A stretch of DNA of 64,000 nt from JANJUB01 sp964586225 (GTDB lineage Bacteria > Armatimonadota > Fimbriimonadia > Fimbriimonadales > Fimbriimonadaceae), in the NCBI GenBank assembly GCA_964586225.1, contig CAZPHD010000002.1, positions 168,319-232,318 on the forward strand, in the 5' to 3' direction. How positions within the stretch are numbered: the first letter of the stretch is position 1; the number at the start of each line of letters is the position of its first letter. A program made the position numbers and the translations under genes. This document shows, in pieces, positions 33,957 to 42,186 of this stretch. The notes beneath the pieces are model-generated. The model was not told where the DNA came from. It worked only from the letters and a program-made list of their open reading frames with translations, and did no database searches.

Positions 33957-34012
33957 GAGTGCCGGGGGTAAGTTTGGCACGTTTAGGTGGCGAGAGATTC
34001 TTGATGGTCCGG

Positions 34013-34018
34013 TAGACT
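34013..34018 (+). promoter_or_regulatory. -10-like box TAGACT before the start at 34027
   Basis: TAGACT ends eight bases before ATG 34027 in the short divergent gap with the KimA-like gene. No Shine-Dalgarno sequence is seen. Confidence 0.4.
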
Positions 34019-34026
34019 CACGAGCG

Positions 34027-34437
34027 ATGGCGCACCTTGACCTCTCGACCATCCGCCACGCCTTGGGTTTGGCCCGCGAACGCGGGTTTGCCGAGGTCAG
34101 CCTTGAGCTTGGCGATACCAAGTTCAAGGCGGCCTTACAACCCGAGAGACGATCAGCTTCACGAACTCCCTCCTCCGCCTTGCAGGGCGAGTCGGATGTC
34201 GTCGTTGAACCTGTTCTGGCCGAAGTCTGCGCAACGCTGGTGGGCTACGCGCATCCTGCTCGCCAGCCGGTCCAAGTTGGTGATGTCATTGAGCCGGGTC
34301 AAATCGTGGCGTCGATCACGGCCCTGGGCATCGCGACCGATGTGGAATCGAGCATCGGAGGTGAGGTTGTAGAGCTTCTCTTTGAGGCGAATCAGGCTGT
34401 CATGTACGGCGAACCCCTGCTTAGGGTGAAACCATGA
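34027..34437 (+). CDS. AccB-like biotinyl-domain protein lacking the acceptor lysine
   Basis: The 136-residue protein matches the biotin carboxyl carrier protein of acetyl-CoA carboxylase over its length. It has a short N-terminal helical segment (LSTIRHALGLARERGFAEVSLE), a linker and a C-terminal hammerhead domain (VQVGDVIEPGQIVASI to VMYGEPLLRVKP). The biotinyl loop AMKM reads ALGI (99-102), with Gly101 where the Lys should be. It therefore cannot be biotinylated or lipoylated at the normal site. Plant BADC proteins are lysine-less carrier homologues that inhibit the carboxylase, so a regulatory role is possible. The end overlaps the next gene by four bases. Confidence 0.75.
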   Translation: MAHLDLSTIRHALGLARERGFAEVSLELGDTKFKAALQPERRSASRTPSSALQGESDVVVEPVLAEVCATLVGYAHPARQPVQVGDVIEPGQIVASITALGIATDVESSIGGEVVELLFEANQAVMYGEPLLRVKP

Positions 34438-34796
34438 AAAAGCAGTCAGGCCAAACGCTCGTTGCATCGCTGTTTGTGATCGCCATCATCGCTATCTTGG
34501 CGGTGACGATGCTACGAGGAAGTGGTGAAAGTTCGCGACCTGACGGTCTAGGCCGAACGTTGCCCACGCAGGTCAAGCTCAAAGCAAAGGACGACGTCTG
34601 CATCAGCAATCTTGGCCAGGTGCGGTCGTCAATCATGATCGCTCGCGCGAATGCCGATGACGCTCCCCCCGCTGAGCTCAGTGAAACGGGGTTGAGTGCT
34701 GACTTCATGAAGTGCCCGATCGGCGGCGAGCCGTTCGTCTACAACGCCGAGTCGGGCACCGTGTCCTGCCCGCATCCGGGCCACGAGAAGTATTGA
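34434..34796 (+). CDS. Pseudopilin-like protein with variant class III signal
   Basis: The 120-residue protein opens MKKQSG, then QTLVASLFVIAIIAILAV, a prepilin-type leader and hydrophobic helix. The usual Glu5 of mature pilins is Ala, and Phe1 is Gln. The short C-terminal part has NLGQVRSSIMIARAN and CPIGGEPFVYNAESG, a pattern common in GspG-like or competence pseudopilins with Cys pairs (CP...CPHPGH). Lack of Glu5 is typical of tip pseudopilins of the GspK type. It lies between the AccB-like gene and uppS, far from the pil operon. Confidence 0.65.
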   Translation: MKKQSGQTLVASLFVIAIIAILAVTMLRGSGESSRPDGLGRTLPTQVKLKAKDDVCISNLGQVRSSIMIARANADDAPPAELSETGLSADFMKCPIGGEPFVYNAESGTVSCPHPGHEKY

Positions 34797-35482
34797 GTTC
34801 GGTCCCCACCCACATCGCCATCATCATGGACGGCAACGGTCGCTGGGCTCAGCAGCGCGGGTTGCCCCGGCTCCTTGGCCACCGTGAAGGTTACAAGACG
34901 CTCCGGAGCGTGTTGCTCCACGCCAGCGAGCGCGGGGTTCGGTACCTCACCGTCTATGCCTTCTCCGCCGAGAACTGGCGACGCCCTAAGGACGAAGTCG
35001 ACGGCCTGATGAAGCTGATTGAGCGCGCCGCTCGCGACGAGTTGGCGGTCATGCACCGAAATGGTGTTCGCGTGCGTGTGGCTGGTCGGAAAGATGAGCT
35101 CCCTCGAGGATTGCGCCAGGCGCTCGAAGATGGCGTCGAGACCACCAAAAACAATCCAGGCATCACGTTTACGCTCGCGATCAATTACGGCGGCCGCGCG
35201 GAAGTCGTTGACGCTCTCAAAGCCATCGTTCGCGAGGGCGTGGTCGCCGATGACATTGACGAAGCTATGGTGGCTCGACACCTCTACAACCCCGACCACC
35301 CGGAGCCCGACCTGATGATTCGAACCGCCGGCGAAATGCGGTGGAGTAACTTTCTTTTGTGGCAGTCGGCCTATGCAGAGTTGTACGTTACGGAAAAGAC
35401 CTGGCCCGAGTTTGACGCCAAGGAGCTTGACCGGGCGATCGACGTCTTCGCGACTCGCACCCGGAAGTTCGGCGGGTTATGA
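34793..35482 (+). CDS. uppS: Undecaprenyl pyrophosphate synthase
   Basis: The 229-residue cis-prenyltransferase makes the C55 lipid carrier precursor for cell-wall and LPS synthesis. It has the catalytic MDGNGRWAQQRG, GHREGYKTLRSV, LTVYAFSAENWRRP and the late IRTAGEMRWSNFLLWQSAY motif, with Ala in place of the common Ser of RTSGE. I chose TTG 34793, which overlaps the previous stop (TTGA) and puts MSSVPTHIAIIMDG at the N-terminus. The longer frame adds unrelated residues. It ends overlapping the convergent aminopeptidase gene by six bases. Confidence 0.94.
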   Translation: MSSVPTHIAIIMDGNGRWAQQRGLPRLLGHREGYKTLRSVLLHASERGVRYLTVYAFSAENWRRPKDEVDGLMKLIERAARDELAVMHRNGVRVRVAGRKDELPRGLRQALEDGVETTKNNPGITFTLAINYGGRAEVVDALKAIVREGVVADDIDEAMVARHLYNPDHPEPDLMIRTAGEMRWSNFLLWQSAYAELYVTEKTWPEFDAKELDRAIDVFATRTRKFGGL

Positions 35483-37876
35483 CCCGCCGAGTTCCTTGAC
35501 CAAGCGCTGAATCCGCTCCTTCATCCAGCCCTCGTCTTCGGGCAGCTTGACCGCTCGAACGGCATCCAAGAGCGTGCGATCTTTGTTGGTCTCGACGCTT
35601 TGCAGGGCCGCATCCAGAATGCCGATATCCTGGCTACCCAATGCCGCCCGCAGTCGTCGCTGCGTTTCAGGCGAGACCGCAAGCCTACCGACGTGCCGAA
35701 GACCCGCGACTCTCGTCGCGTAGTCCTTCGAATCGCTCGCCGCCAGGACCGCCGCGACCGCGCGTGCGTTCTTGGAGCGCGACAAGACCTCAAGCGCCAT
35801 ACCGGCGACAACCGCCTCCTTTGATGGAATTTGCACCGCGCGGAGCAACAGGTCGAGGTCCGCCTCCGGACTTAGCGCGGTCACCACACTCTGCACCACG
35901 GCATAGGCTTCCTGATTGTTCACGAGCGCACGGAGTCGGCGCCCATCTTCTTCATTGGCCGGCAGCCCCATCAGTCCTCTCGCCGCCGACGCTCGACGCT
36001 CAATGTGGGGGTGCGCGAGCTGACGCCGGAAGAAGCCGCGAAGGCGCTCGTCGCGGCGAGAGGCGAGCAACTGGACGTTCTCAAACACGGGATGCAAGCC
36101 CATGTCAGCGTCGAGCAGCCGGACCGCGAGGTCCACCGCGCCAGGGGCATCGATTGACAGCATACTTTGCAGTGCGGCTGAGCGATCGAACGCATTCGCC
36201 CCAAACTCGGCGATCGCGGCGAGCTCGCTCGACGGATGGTTGCGGCGCATCTCGCGCAAGAAGTCCATGTCAGGATCGAGCAGAACCGCGTCGGCGCTGG
36301 CGCTCGCCACTCGGAACGTCGCCTCCTTCGTGTTGAGCCGAACCGGATGGCGAGTGAGTTTGCCGCCCGCGATGACGCCGATCTTCAAAGGCAAGTCATA
36401 GATGGGAGTGCCATCTGCGGTGTCCTGAAGCTGGCGGACGGTGACCACGATCTGCCCTCCATCATTCTTCCAATCGTAGTCAAGCACGGGGTGCCCCGGT
36501 CGGTACACCCACTGATCAAAGAACGGTTCCAGGTTCACGCCCGTCGCATCCGTCATTGCTCGGCATAGCTGCCACGTTTCGACCGGTTGGTGACGATGCT
36601 TGGTTAGGTAGTGATTGAGTCCAGCATAAAACGCCTCGTCCCCGAGATGTCTCCGTAGGGTGTGCAGAACAACGCCGCCCTTCGGATAGGCGTGACTGTC
36701 GAACATTGAATCTCCGGTCGGATACTTGTTGGTAGCGAGCGGCCGGCGATAGCGTTTGGCCTCGTCAAAGTAGCCGGTCATTGCGTTAACGAGTTCGCGG
36801 GTGTAGCCGTTCGGTCCTCGCGCATGCTCGAAGTAGGCCATTTCAAAGAACGTCGCAAAGCTCTCGTTGAGCCAAATGTGACCCCAGTCTTTGCAGGTCA
36901 CGAGGTCGCCAAACCACTGATGCGCCAACTCGTGGGCATTGAGGCTCGACATGTTCATGAAGCCCTCGCGGCGGTCCGTCAGCATCTCGGCCCCGAGCGT
37001 GGTCGAGCTGATATTCTCCATGCCGCCGCCAAACTCCCACACCGCGTTTTGCGCGTACTTCGTCCACGGATAGTCCACCTTAAGCACACGGCTGAAGAAA
37101 TCGAGCATGTCCTTCGTGTCGCTGAAGCTGTCGTGAATCAGGTGCTTGTAGCCGCGCGGCACGACATACCAGAGATCCTTGCCGCGCCAGGTGTCCTTCT
37201 CGATATCGAACGGCCCGCTAACCAGCGAGATCAGGTAGGTCACGTGCGGTTGGGTCATTCGCCAGTGGACCGTGCGCTGGTTTCCGGACACCCGATCCGC
37301 GACCAGATCGCCATTGCCGATGACCATCCAGTCGCTCGGAACCGTGGTGATGGTTTCGCTGGTGGCCATGTCATTCGGATAGTCCCACGTGGGGGCCCAT
37401 TGGCGGTTCAGCTCGGTTTCGCCTTGGGTCCAAAAGCCAGTTCGCAACGGGCGCTCAGCCGTCGGCTTGATCCAATGCCATCCGCCATACGCCATGAGGC
37501 CGCCGGTTGGGTTGCTCGTCGCACGGTAAGTGGTCGCGACGACCACGTCTTGGCCCTTCTTTGCGGTGGAGCTGATGATGATCTCTTCTTTGTCGCGTCG
37601 GAAGTTCGCGGGCCGACCATCGACGGTAACGGATTCAATCTCTAGATTGGTGCCGGCATGAATGATGAGTGGAGCCGCGTCGCGCAAGGGCGCGAGCGTG
37701 TTGGTGCTGGTGCCGCGGTAGGTCTGCTTGACCGCGTCGACGATGAGTTCAACTTTGACGTGCTTCAGGTCATACGTGCGGTCCGGCGCATACTTGGGCG
37801 TCGCAGTCGCAAACGGGTTTTGAGCTCCGGCAAACGCCGCCCCTACGAGGGCTATGGCAAGAAAAGGTGCACGCAT
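35477..37876 (-). CDS. Exported M1-family zinc aminopeptidase
   Basis: The 799-residue precursor has a signal peptide (FLAIALVGAAFAGAQ) and an N-terminal beta domain. The thermolysin-like domain has GGMENISS, HELAHQWFGD (His315 and His319 as zinc ligands) and the third ligand Glu in WLNESFATFFE. A C-terminal helical HEAT-like region (about 555-795) follows. It removes N-terminal residues from peptides, probably in the periplasm. It diverges from the sugar transporter with a TACACT box six bases before the ATG. Confidence 0.93.
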   Translation of the reverse strand: MRAPFLAIALVGAAFAGAQNPFATATPKYAPDRTYDLKHVKVELIVDAVKQTYRGTSTNTLAPLRDAAPLIIHAGTNLEIESVTVDGRPANFRRDKEEIIISSTAKKGQDVVVATTYRATSNPTGGLMAYGGWHWIKPTAERPLRTGFWTQGETELNRQWAPTWDYPNDMATSETITTVPSDWMVIGNGDLVADRVSGNQRTVHWRMTQPHVTYLISLVSGPFDIEKDTWRGKDLWYVVPRGYKHLIHDSFSDTKDMLDFFSRVLKVDYPWTKYAQNAVWEFGGGMENISSTTLGAEMLTDRREGFMNMSSLNAHELAHQWFGDLVTCKDWGHIWLNESFATFFEMAYFEHARGPNGYTRELVNAMTGYFDEAKRYRRPLATNKYPTGDSMFDSHAYPKGGVVLHTLRRHLGDEAFYAGLNHYLTKHRHQPVETWQLCRAMTDATGVNLEPFFDQWVYRPGHPVLDYDWKNDGGQIVVTVRQLQDTADGTPIYDLPLKIGVIAGGKLTRHPVRLNTKEATFRVASASADAVLLDPDMDFLREMRRNHPSSELAAIAEFGANAFDRSAALQSMLSIDAPGAVDLAVRLLDADMGLHPVFENVQLLASRRDERLRGFFRRQLAHPHIERRASAARGLMGLPANEEDGRRLRALVNNQEAYAVVQSVVTALSPEADLDLLLRAVQIPSKEAVVAGMALEVLSRSKNARAVAAVLAASDSKDYATRVAGLRHVGRLAVSPETQRRLRAALGSQDIGILDAALQSVETNKDRTLLDAVRAVKLPEDEGWMKERIQRLVKELGGS

Positions 37877-37882
37877 GTGGCG

Positions 37883-37888
37883 AGTGTA
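37883..37888 (-). promoter_or_regulatory. -10-like box TACACT for the M1 aminopeptidase
   Basis: On the minus strand TACACT ends six bases before the ATG at 37876. No Shine-Dalgarno sequence lies between. It fits the near-leaderless pattern. Confidence 0.5.
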
Positions 37889-37920
37889 TCTCAGCCGAGT
37901 TCAGAGTCTCCATTGAAAGA

Positions 37921-37953
37921 TTTCTCACGAGAAACTTGTGAATACGTATTCAC
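37921..37953. promoter_or_regulatory. Two tandem palindromes upstream of the ABC importer, probable operator
   Basis: TTTCTC-AC-GAGAAA (37921-37934) is followed three bases later by the perfect 16-base palindrome GTGAATACGTATTCAC (37938-37953). The second covers the expected -35 area of the importer promoter, whose -10 TACAAT is at 37970. This is the layout of a repressor site of the LacI, ROK or GntR kind. No regulator gene is adjacent. Confidence 0.65.
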
Positions 37954-37969
37954 GCTGAAAATTCACGGC

Positions 37970-37975
37970 TACAAT
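37970..37975 (+). promoter_or_regulatory. -10 box TACAAT of the ABC importer operon
   Basis: TACAAT ends nine bases before ATG 37985. The large palindrome lies 16 bases upstream of it. No Shine-Dalgarno sequence is seen, so the transcript is probably almost leaderless. Confidence 0.5.
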
Positions 37976-37984
37976 GGATGCGGT

Positions 37985-40426
37985 ATGAGACGCTGTCGTT
38001 TCGTCCTTGCGGGTTGCGCCGCCCTGATGCTCAATGCCTTTGCGCCTGGGCAGGCCCCAAGCGACGTCGAGAAGACGGAGCTCGTGCTTTGGGGCGTGAA
38101 CCTCGGACCCGACTCGAAAGGGACCGAAGCGGCCCTTCGCGAGTTCGAGCGTCGCAATCCCGACATTCGCATCAAGACGCTGAGCATGGGCGCGGGCGCG
38201 ATGGACCCGCAGAAGCTCATGACAAGCATTGTCGGCAATGTCGCGCCCGACGTCATTAGCCAAGATCGGTTCACCGTCTCCGACTGGGCAAGTCGCGGGG
38301 CGTTCCTCCCGCTCGATGACTACATGGCCCGCGATGCCGACGACCCCCACACGCCGCGAAAGGACCAATACTACGAGGCAACCTGGATCGAGGCGAGCTA
38401 CGACGGCAAGATCTACGCAATCCCATCCTCCGCTGACAACCGCATTCTCTATTGGAACCGCGCCATCTTCAAGCAGAAGGCCAAGGAACTGCGTGAGGCT
38501 GGCCTCGATCCCGACCGCGCACCGCGAACATGGAGCGAACTGCTCGCCTACAGCAAGGTGCTCACCGAGTTCAACAAAGACGGCACCCTGAAGCGCGCAG
38601 GATTCATGCCGAACTTTGGCAACTCGTGGCTCTATATGTTCTCGTTCATGATGAACGCCGAGTTCATGTCGCCCGATGGTCGAACCTGTACGCTCAACAG
38701 TCCCGAAGCGCAGAAAGCCCTCCAGTTCATGGTCGACGGGTACGAAGTCGTCGGTGGATACGACAAGGCCAAGTCTTTTGAATCGGGCTTCCTTGGCCGA
38801 GAGAACGACGCGTTTATCATCGGCAAGGTCGCCATGAAGATCGACGGCGACTGGATCCTTACGGGCCTTGCCCGCTACGGGCCTCAGATCGATCTCGGCG
38901 CCTCGCCGCCACCCGTTCCCGATGACCGCTACTACCGACGCGGTGCCTTTGCCAACGAACCGAACCAATGGGTCACCTGGTTCGGCGGATTCTCTTACGC
39001 TATCCCCCGCGGGGCGCGCAACCCGGAGGCCGCGTGGCGATTTATCAAGTGGGTGACCAGCACCGAGGGTCGCCTCGTGGATTTCGAAGCCTCGCGCGAG
39101 TGGGATCGCCGTCAGGGCCGGACCCTCATCCCCCGCGTCTCGGCCAGCCAGGAGTCCAACAAGGCGGTCTTAGAGCGATTTAACTACGCGGACAAGAAGT
39201 TCGCCGATGCCCTCGGCATGCATATTCAAATGGGCCCGTTCGGCAAAGGAAGGCCGCCCACCGTCGTCGCCCAGACGCTTTGGAATGAGCACGTTAAGGC
39301 GATGGACGCCGCGCTCTACAAGAACAAGACCCCCGAGCGCGCCCTCGCCGATGGCCAGGCCGCCGTTCAACGCGACCTCGATGCCTACTTCCAGAAGGAG
39401 CGCTATCCCGAAATCAACCTGCGCATTCCGGTCATGATCGGCATGCTGCTGGTGACGCTCGGGCTGATCGCCGCGGTGATCTGGTTCATGCGGCAACATC
39501 TGGGCCGGCTGGAGCGCACGGAGGCGAAGTGGGCCTATCTGTTCATCTCGCCTTGGATCATCGGCTTCCTCGTGTTCACGCTCGGCCCGATGCTCGCCTC
39601 CCTGTTCTTTAGCTTCACCCAGTGGGACGTGCTCAACGAAGCGCGCTGGGTCGGCATGAAGAACTACAATGACCTGACCACAACCGATCGCGACATCATG
39701 CTCAAGGCGTTTGGCAACGCGGCGTACTTGGCCGGAGTCGGAGTCCCTCTCGGCTTAGCGACCGGGCTTCTGGTCGCTTTGCTCCTCAATGCCGCCGCGC
39801 GCGGTATGCGTGTGTATCGAACCCTCTTCTACATGCCCGCGATCGTGCCCGGCATCGCGAGCGCGGTGCTCTGGACATGGGTGCTTACTCCTGACCCCAA
39901 CAAGGGCCTCATCAACGCCTTCTGGCGCGAGACCGTTACGCCTTGGCTGGGTGTAAGCCCACCGGGATGGATCCAAAGCGCCGATTGGGCCAAGCCCGCG
40001 CTCGTCCTCATGGGCGTGTGGGGCGCCGGGAGCGGCATGATCCTCTGGCTCGCGGGGCTGAAGGGGGTGCCGACGTCCCTTTATGAAGCATCAAGCATCG
40101 ACGGGGCGACTCCCTGGCGACAGTTCTGGAGCGTCACCTTCCCTCAGCTCAGCTCGATCGTTTTCTTCAACACGGTCATGGGATTCATCGGCGCGATGCA
40201 GGAGTTCGACCGCATGTACGTCATGAAGCCTTCGAAGGATGGCCCCATTGGCCCCGATGACTCGATGCTGACGCCGGTGTATCGCCTGTTCCAAGATGCG
40301 TTCGCGTTCTTCAAAATGGGTTCGGCGTCGGCCATCGCTTGGATCATCTTCGCGATCATCATCATCCTGACTGCCATCCAGTTCAAACTCGCCCCCAAGT
40401 GGGTGCATTACGAGGCTGAGCGATGA
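37985..40426 (+). CDS. Fused sugar-binding protein and MalF-type ABC permease
   Basis: The 813-residue protein joins two usually separate parts. Residues 1-24 are a signal or anchor (VLAGCAALMLNAFAPGQA). Residues 30-440 form a type-1 extracellular solute-binding protein (ELVLWGVNLGPDSKGTEAAL, FMPNFGNSWLYMF). A membrane helix at about 480-502 leads to a MalF-like permease (about 515-813) with the EAA loop YEASSIDGATPWRQFW near 700. Binding domain and permease would act on one chain, tethering the receptor. The frame is continuous through the junction. A longer in-frame start far upstream is rejected. No ATPase is encoded nearby, so a shared MsmX-type ATPase is expected. Confidence 0.88.
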   Translation: MRRCRFVLAGCAALMLNAFAPGQAPSDVEKTELVLWGVNLGPDSKGTEAALREFERRNPDIRIKTLSMGAGAMDPQKLMTSIVGNVAPDVISQDRFTVSDWASRGAFLPLDDYMARDADDPHTPRKDQYYEATWIEASYDGKIYAIPSSADNRILYWNRAIFKQKAKELREAGLDPDRAPRTWSELLAYSKVLTEFNKDGTLKRAGFMPNFGNSWLYMFSFMMNAEFMSPDGRTCTLNSPEAQKALQFMVDGYEVVGGYDKAKSFESGFLGRENDAFIIGKVAMKIDGDWILTGLARYGPQIDLGASPPPVPDDRYYRRGAFANEPNQWVTWFGGFSYAIPRGARNPEAAWRFIKWVTSTEGRLVDFEASREWDRRQGRTLIPRVSASQESNKAVLERFNYADKKFADALGMHIQMGPFGKGRPPTVVAQTLWNEHVKAMDAALYKNKTPERALADGQAAVQRDLDAYFQKERYPEINLRIPVMIGMLLVTLGLIAAVIWFMRQHLGRLERTEAKWAYLFISPWIIGFLVFTLGPMLASLFFSFTQWDVLNEARWVGMKNYNDLTTTDRDIMLKAFGNAAYLAGVGVPLGLATGLLVALLLNAAARGMRVYRTLFYMPAIVPGIASAVLWTWVLTPDPNKGLINAFWRETVTPWLGVSPPGWIQSADWAKPALVLMGVWGAGSGMILWLAGLKGVPTSLYEASSIDGATPWRQFWSVTFPQLSSIVFFNTVMGFIGAMQEFDRMYVMKPSKDGPIGPDDSMLTPVYRLFQDAFAFFKMGSASAIAWIIFAIIIILTAIQFKLAPKWVHYEAER

Positions 40427-42165
40427 TCACTAGCAACCTGTTGTTCGCGCTCGGCACCCTCGCCACGTGGGTGGGCTGGATCATGCTCTTTCGGGCGGTT
40501 TGGTTGGGATTCAACCTCTGGACCGGGCCGGAAACGACCCCTGATGCCGCCCGCCGTGGGTTGACCGCTTCGGTCGTTATGGCCGTCGTGGGATTTGCGT
40601 TGGGTTACTTGCTACCGCCCATGCGAGAAGGGGCGACGGCGGGGGCGTGGCGGCTTCCGATCGTTTGGTTCGTGATGCCGTTCGTGGCTTGGGGGGCGGT
40701 GGTCGGGATCTTCATGGTCGGCGTTCGCCTTGTGCAAAGGATTCAGGCGATCTCCGACGAGGAGCGGCTTTCCCGGCGAAATGCGGCTGCCATTTGGGCG
40801 ATCGTGGCGGCGGCGTTTGTCGCGCTCTACTTCCGCGAGGACAAGAACACGATCGAGGTCTTGCGCGGCGGGATTCCGTTCAGTATTCAGACCGCGCTGG
40901 TGATCGTGGCCCTCGCGATCGCGGCCATCGGGGCGATGGCGCTGGCCGCCCGCTCAACGACCACGCGAGGCTACGCCAAGGGCATCGTCATCCAGGCCGC
41001 ACTGATCAGTGGCTCGTTCGTGTTTGGATTGCCGTTTGCCTACCTGCTGATCACGAGCTTCAAAGAAGACCGCGACATGTCGTCGCCCGAAGGCATCGTG
41101 TGGGTGCCCCGAGTCACCGAACGCCACGAGTACTTCGACCCCAAGCGACCGATGTACGAAACTCAGCTCAACGGGCAGCGCGTCGAAGGTGTGATCATCG
41201 AGGAGTTGGGCAACGACTACGTGAAAATCGACATCTATCGACCGCTGTCGATCCGCGGCGTGACGCTTGACACTCCGCGATCCGAGATCAAGGAGATTCC
41301 CCGGATGGCCGAGGTAGTGACCGCGACACTAGACGGCACGAACATCCAGGGCATCGTCATCGAAGATTTTGAGGACGGGCGGAAGAAGGTGAAGGTTGAA
41401 ACTCCGGCCACGCTCAAGGACCAGGAGTTCATCTTCCCGGCGGGCGAGACCGAGCCCGTCAGGCATATCGGCCTCAACATCCGCAACTATCCGGAGGCCC
41501 TCAGCTACCTGCCCGTCGAAACCAAGTCGGGCCTTGTGTATCTGAAGAACACGCTGATCATTGTGCTTCTGAGCATCGTCGGCACCCTGTTTAGCTCCAG
41601 CATTGTCGGCTATGCGTTCAGTCGCTTGCGTTTCCCAGGCCGAGGACCGCTGTTCAGCCTGATGCTGGCGACGATGATGTTGCCCGGTGCGGTCACGCTC
41701 TTGCCGCAGTTCCTCATCTTCCGTACGCTGGGCTGGGTGGACACGTTGTATCCCCTGTGGGTGCCTGCGTTCTTCGGCTCGGCGTTCAACATCTTCCTGC
41801 TTAGGCAGTTCTTCATGAACATTCCGATGGAGTTGGAGGACGCGGCGAAGATCGACGGCTGCTCGTATTTGCGCACGTTCTGGAGCATCATGCTGCCTCA
41901 GATCAAGCCCGCGCTGGCGGTCATCTTCATCTGGACGTTCATGGGCTCATGGAACAACTTCATGGGGCCGCTCATCTACATCAACTCGCCAGAGAACATG
42001 CCGCTGTCGTACGCGCTGCAGCTCTTCGCGGGCGACCGCGGTGGCGAGCCGGGATATCTCATGGCGTTTGCAACGCTCACGATGGTGCCGGTGCTGGCGA
42101 TCTTCTTCTTCTTCCAGCGCTACTTCATTGAGGGTGTGGCCCTGAGCGGACTTGGCGGTCGCTGA
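40423..42165 (+). CDS. MalG-type ABC permease with large extracytoplasmic insert
   Basis: The 580-residue protein overlaps the fused permease gene by four bases. It is about twice the size of a normal MalG (near 280-300). Extra membrane helices occupy residues 1-185. After the helix ending YLLITSFKE, a beta-rich insert spans about 220-362. The core permease follows, with EDAAKIDGCSYLRTFW as EAA loop near 471. The insert holds two similar units (LNGQRVEGVIIEEL near 248, LDGTNIQGIVIEDF near 302). It forms the importer with the upstream fusion. The sugar is unknown. Confidence 0.88.
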   Translation: MITSNLLFALGTLATWVGWIMLFRAVWLGFNLWTGPETTPDAARRGLTASVVMAVVGFALGYLLPPMREGATAGAWRLPIVWFVMPFVAWGAVVGIFMVGVRLVQRIQAISDEERLSRRNAAAIWAIVAAAFVALYFREDKNTIEVLRGGIPFSIQTALVIVALAIAAIGAMALAARSTTTRGYAKGIVIQAALISGSFVFGLPFAYLLITSFKEDRDMSSPEGIVWVPRVTERHEYFDPKRPMYETQLNGQRVEGVIIEELGNDYVKIDIYRPLSIRGVTLDTPRSEIKEIPRMAEVVTATLDGTNIQGIVIEDFEDGRKKVKVETPATLKDQEFIFPAGETEPVRHIGLNIRNYPEALSYLPVETKSGLVYLKNTLIIVLLSIVGTLFSSSIVGYAFSRLRFPGRGPLFSLMLATMMLPGAVTLLPQFLIFRTLGWVDTLYPLWVPAFFGSAFNIFLLRQFFMNIPMELEDAAKIDGCSYLRTFWSIMLPQIKPALAVIFIWTFMGSWNNFMGPLIYINSPENMPLSYALQLFAGDRGGEPGYLMAFATLTMVPVLAIFFFFQRYFIEGVALSGLGGR

Positions 42166-42171
42166 GGTCGC

Positions 42172-42177
42172 CATAAT
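42172..42177 (+). promoter_or_regulatory. -10-like box CATAAT before rnhC
   Basis: CATAAT ends nine bases before ATG 42187, directly after the permease stop. No Shine-Dalgarno sequence is visible. Confidence 0.4.
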
Positions 42178-42186
42178 CTCCGTGGC

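Noticed and set aside
33957..34127. A longer N-terminus for the KimA-like protein
   Set aside because: The extra 57 residues lack family similarity and overlap the divergent AccB-like gene. ATG 33956 gives the usual KimA length.
37658..37984. A longer N-terminus for the fused transporter protein, in frame upstream
   Set aside because: It would run through the divergent promoter region and the aminopeptidase gene. ATG 37985 is directly followed by a signal sequence and preceded by TACAAT.
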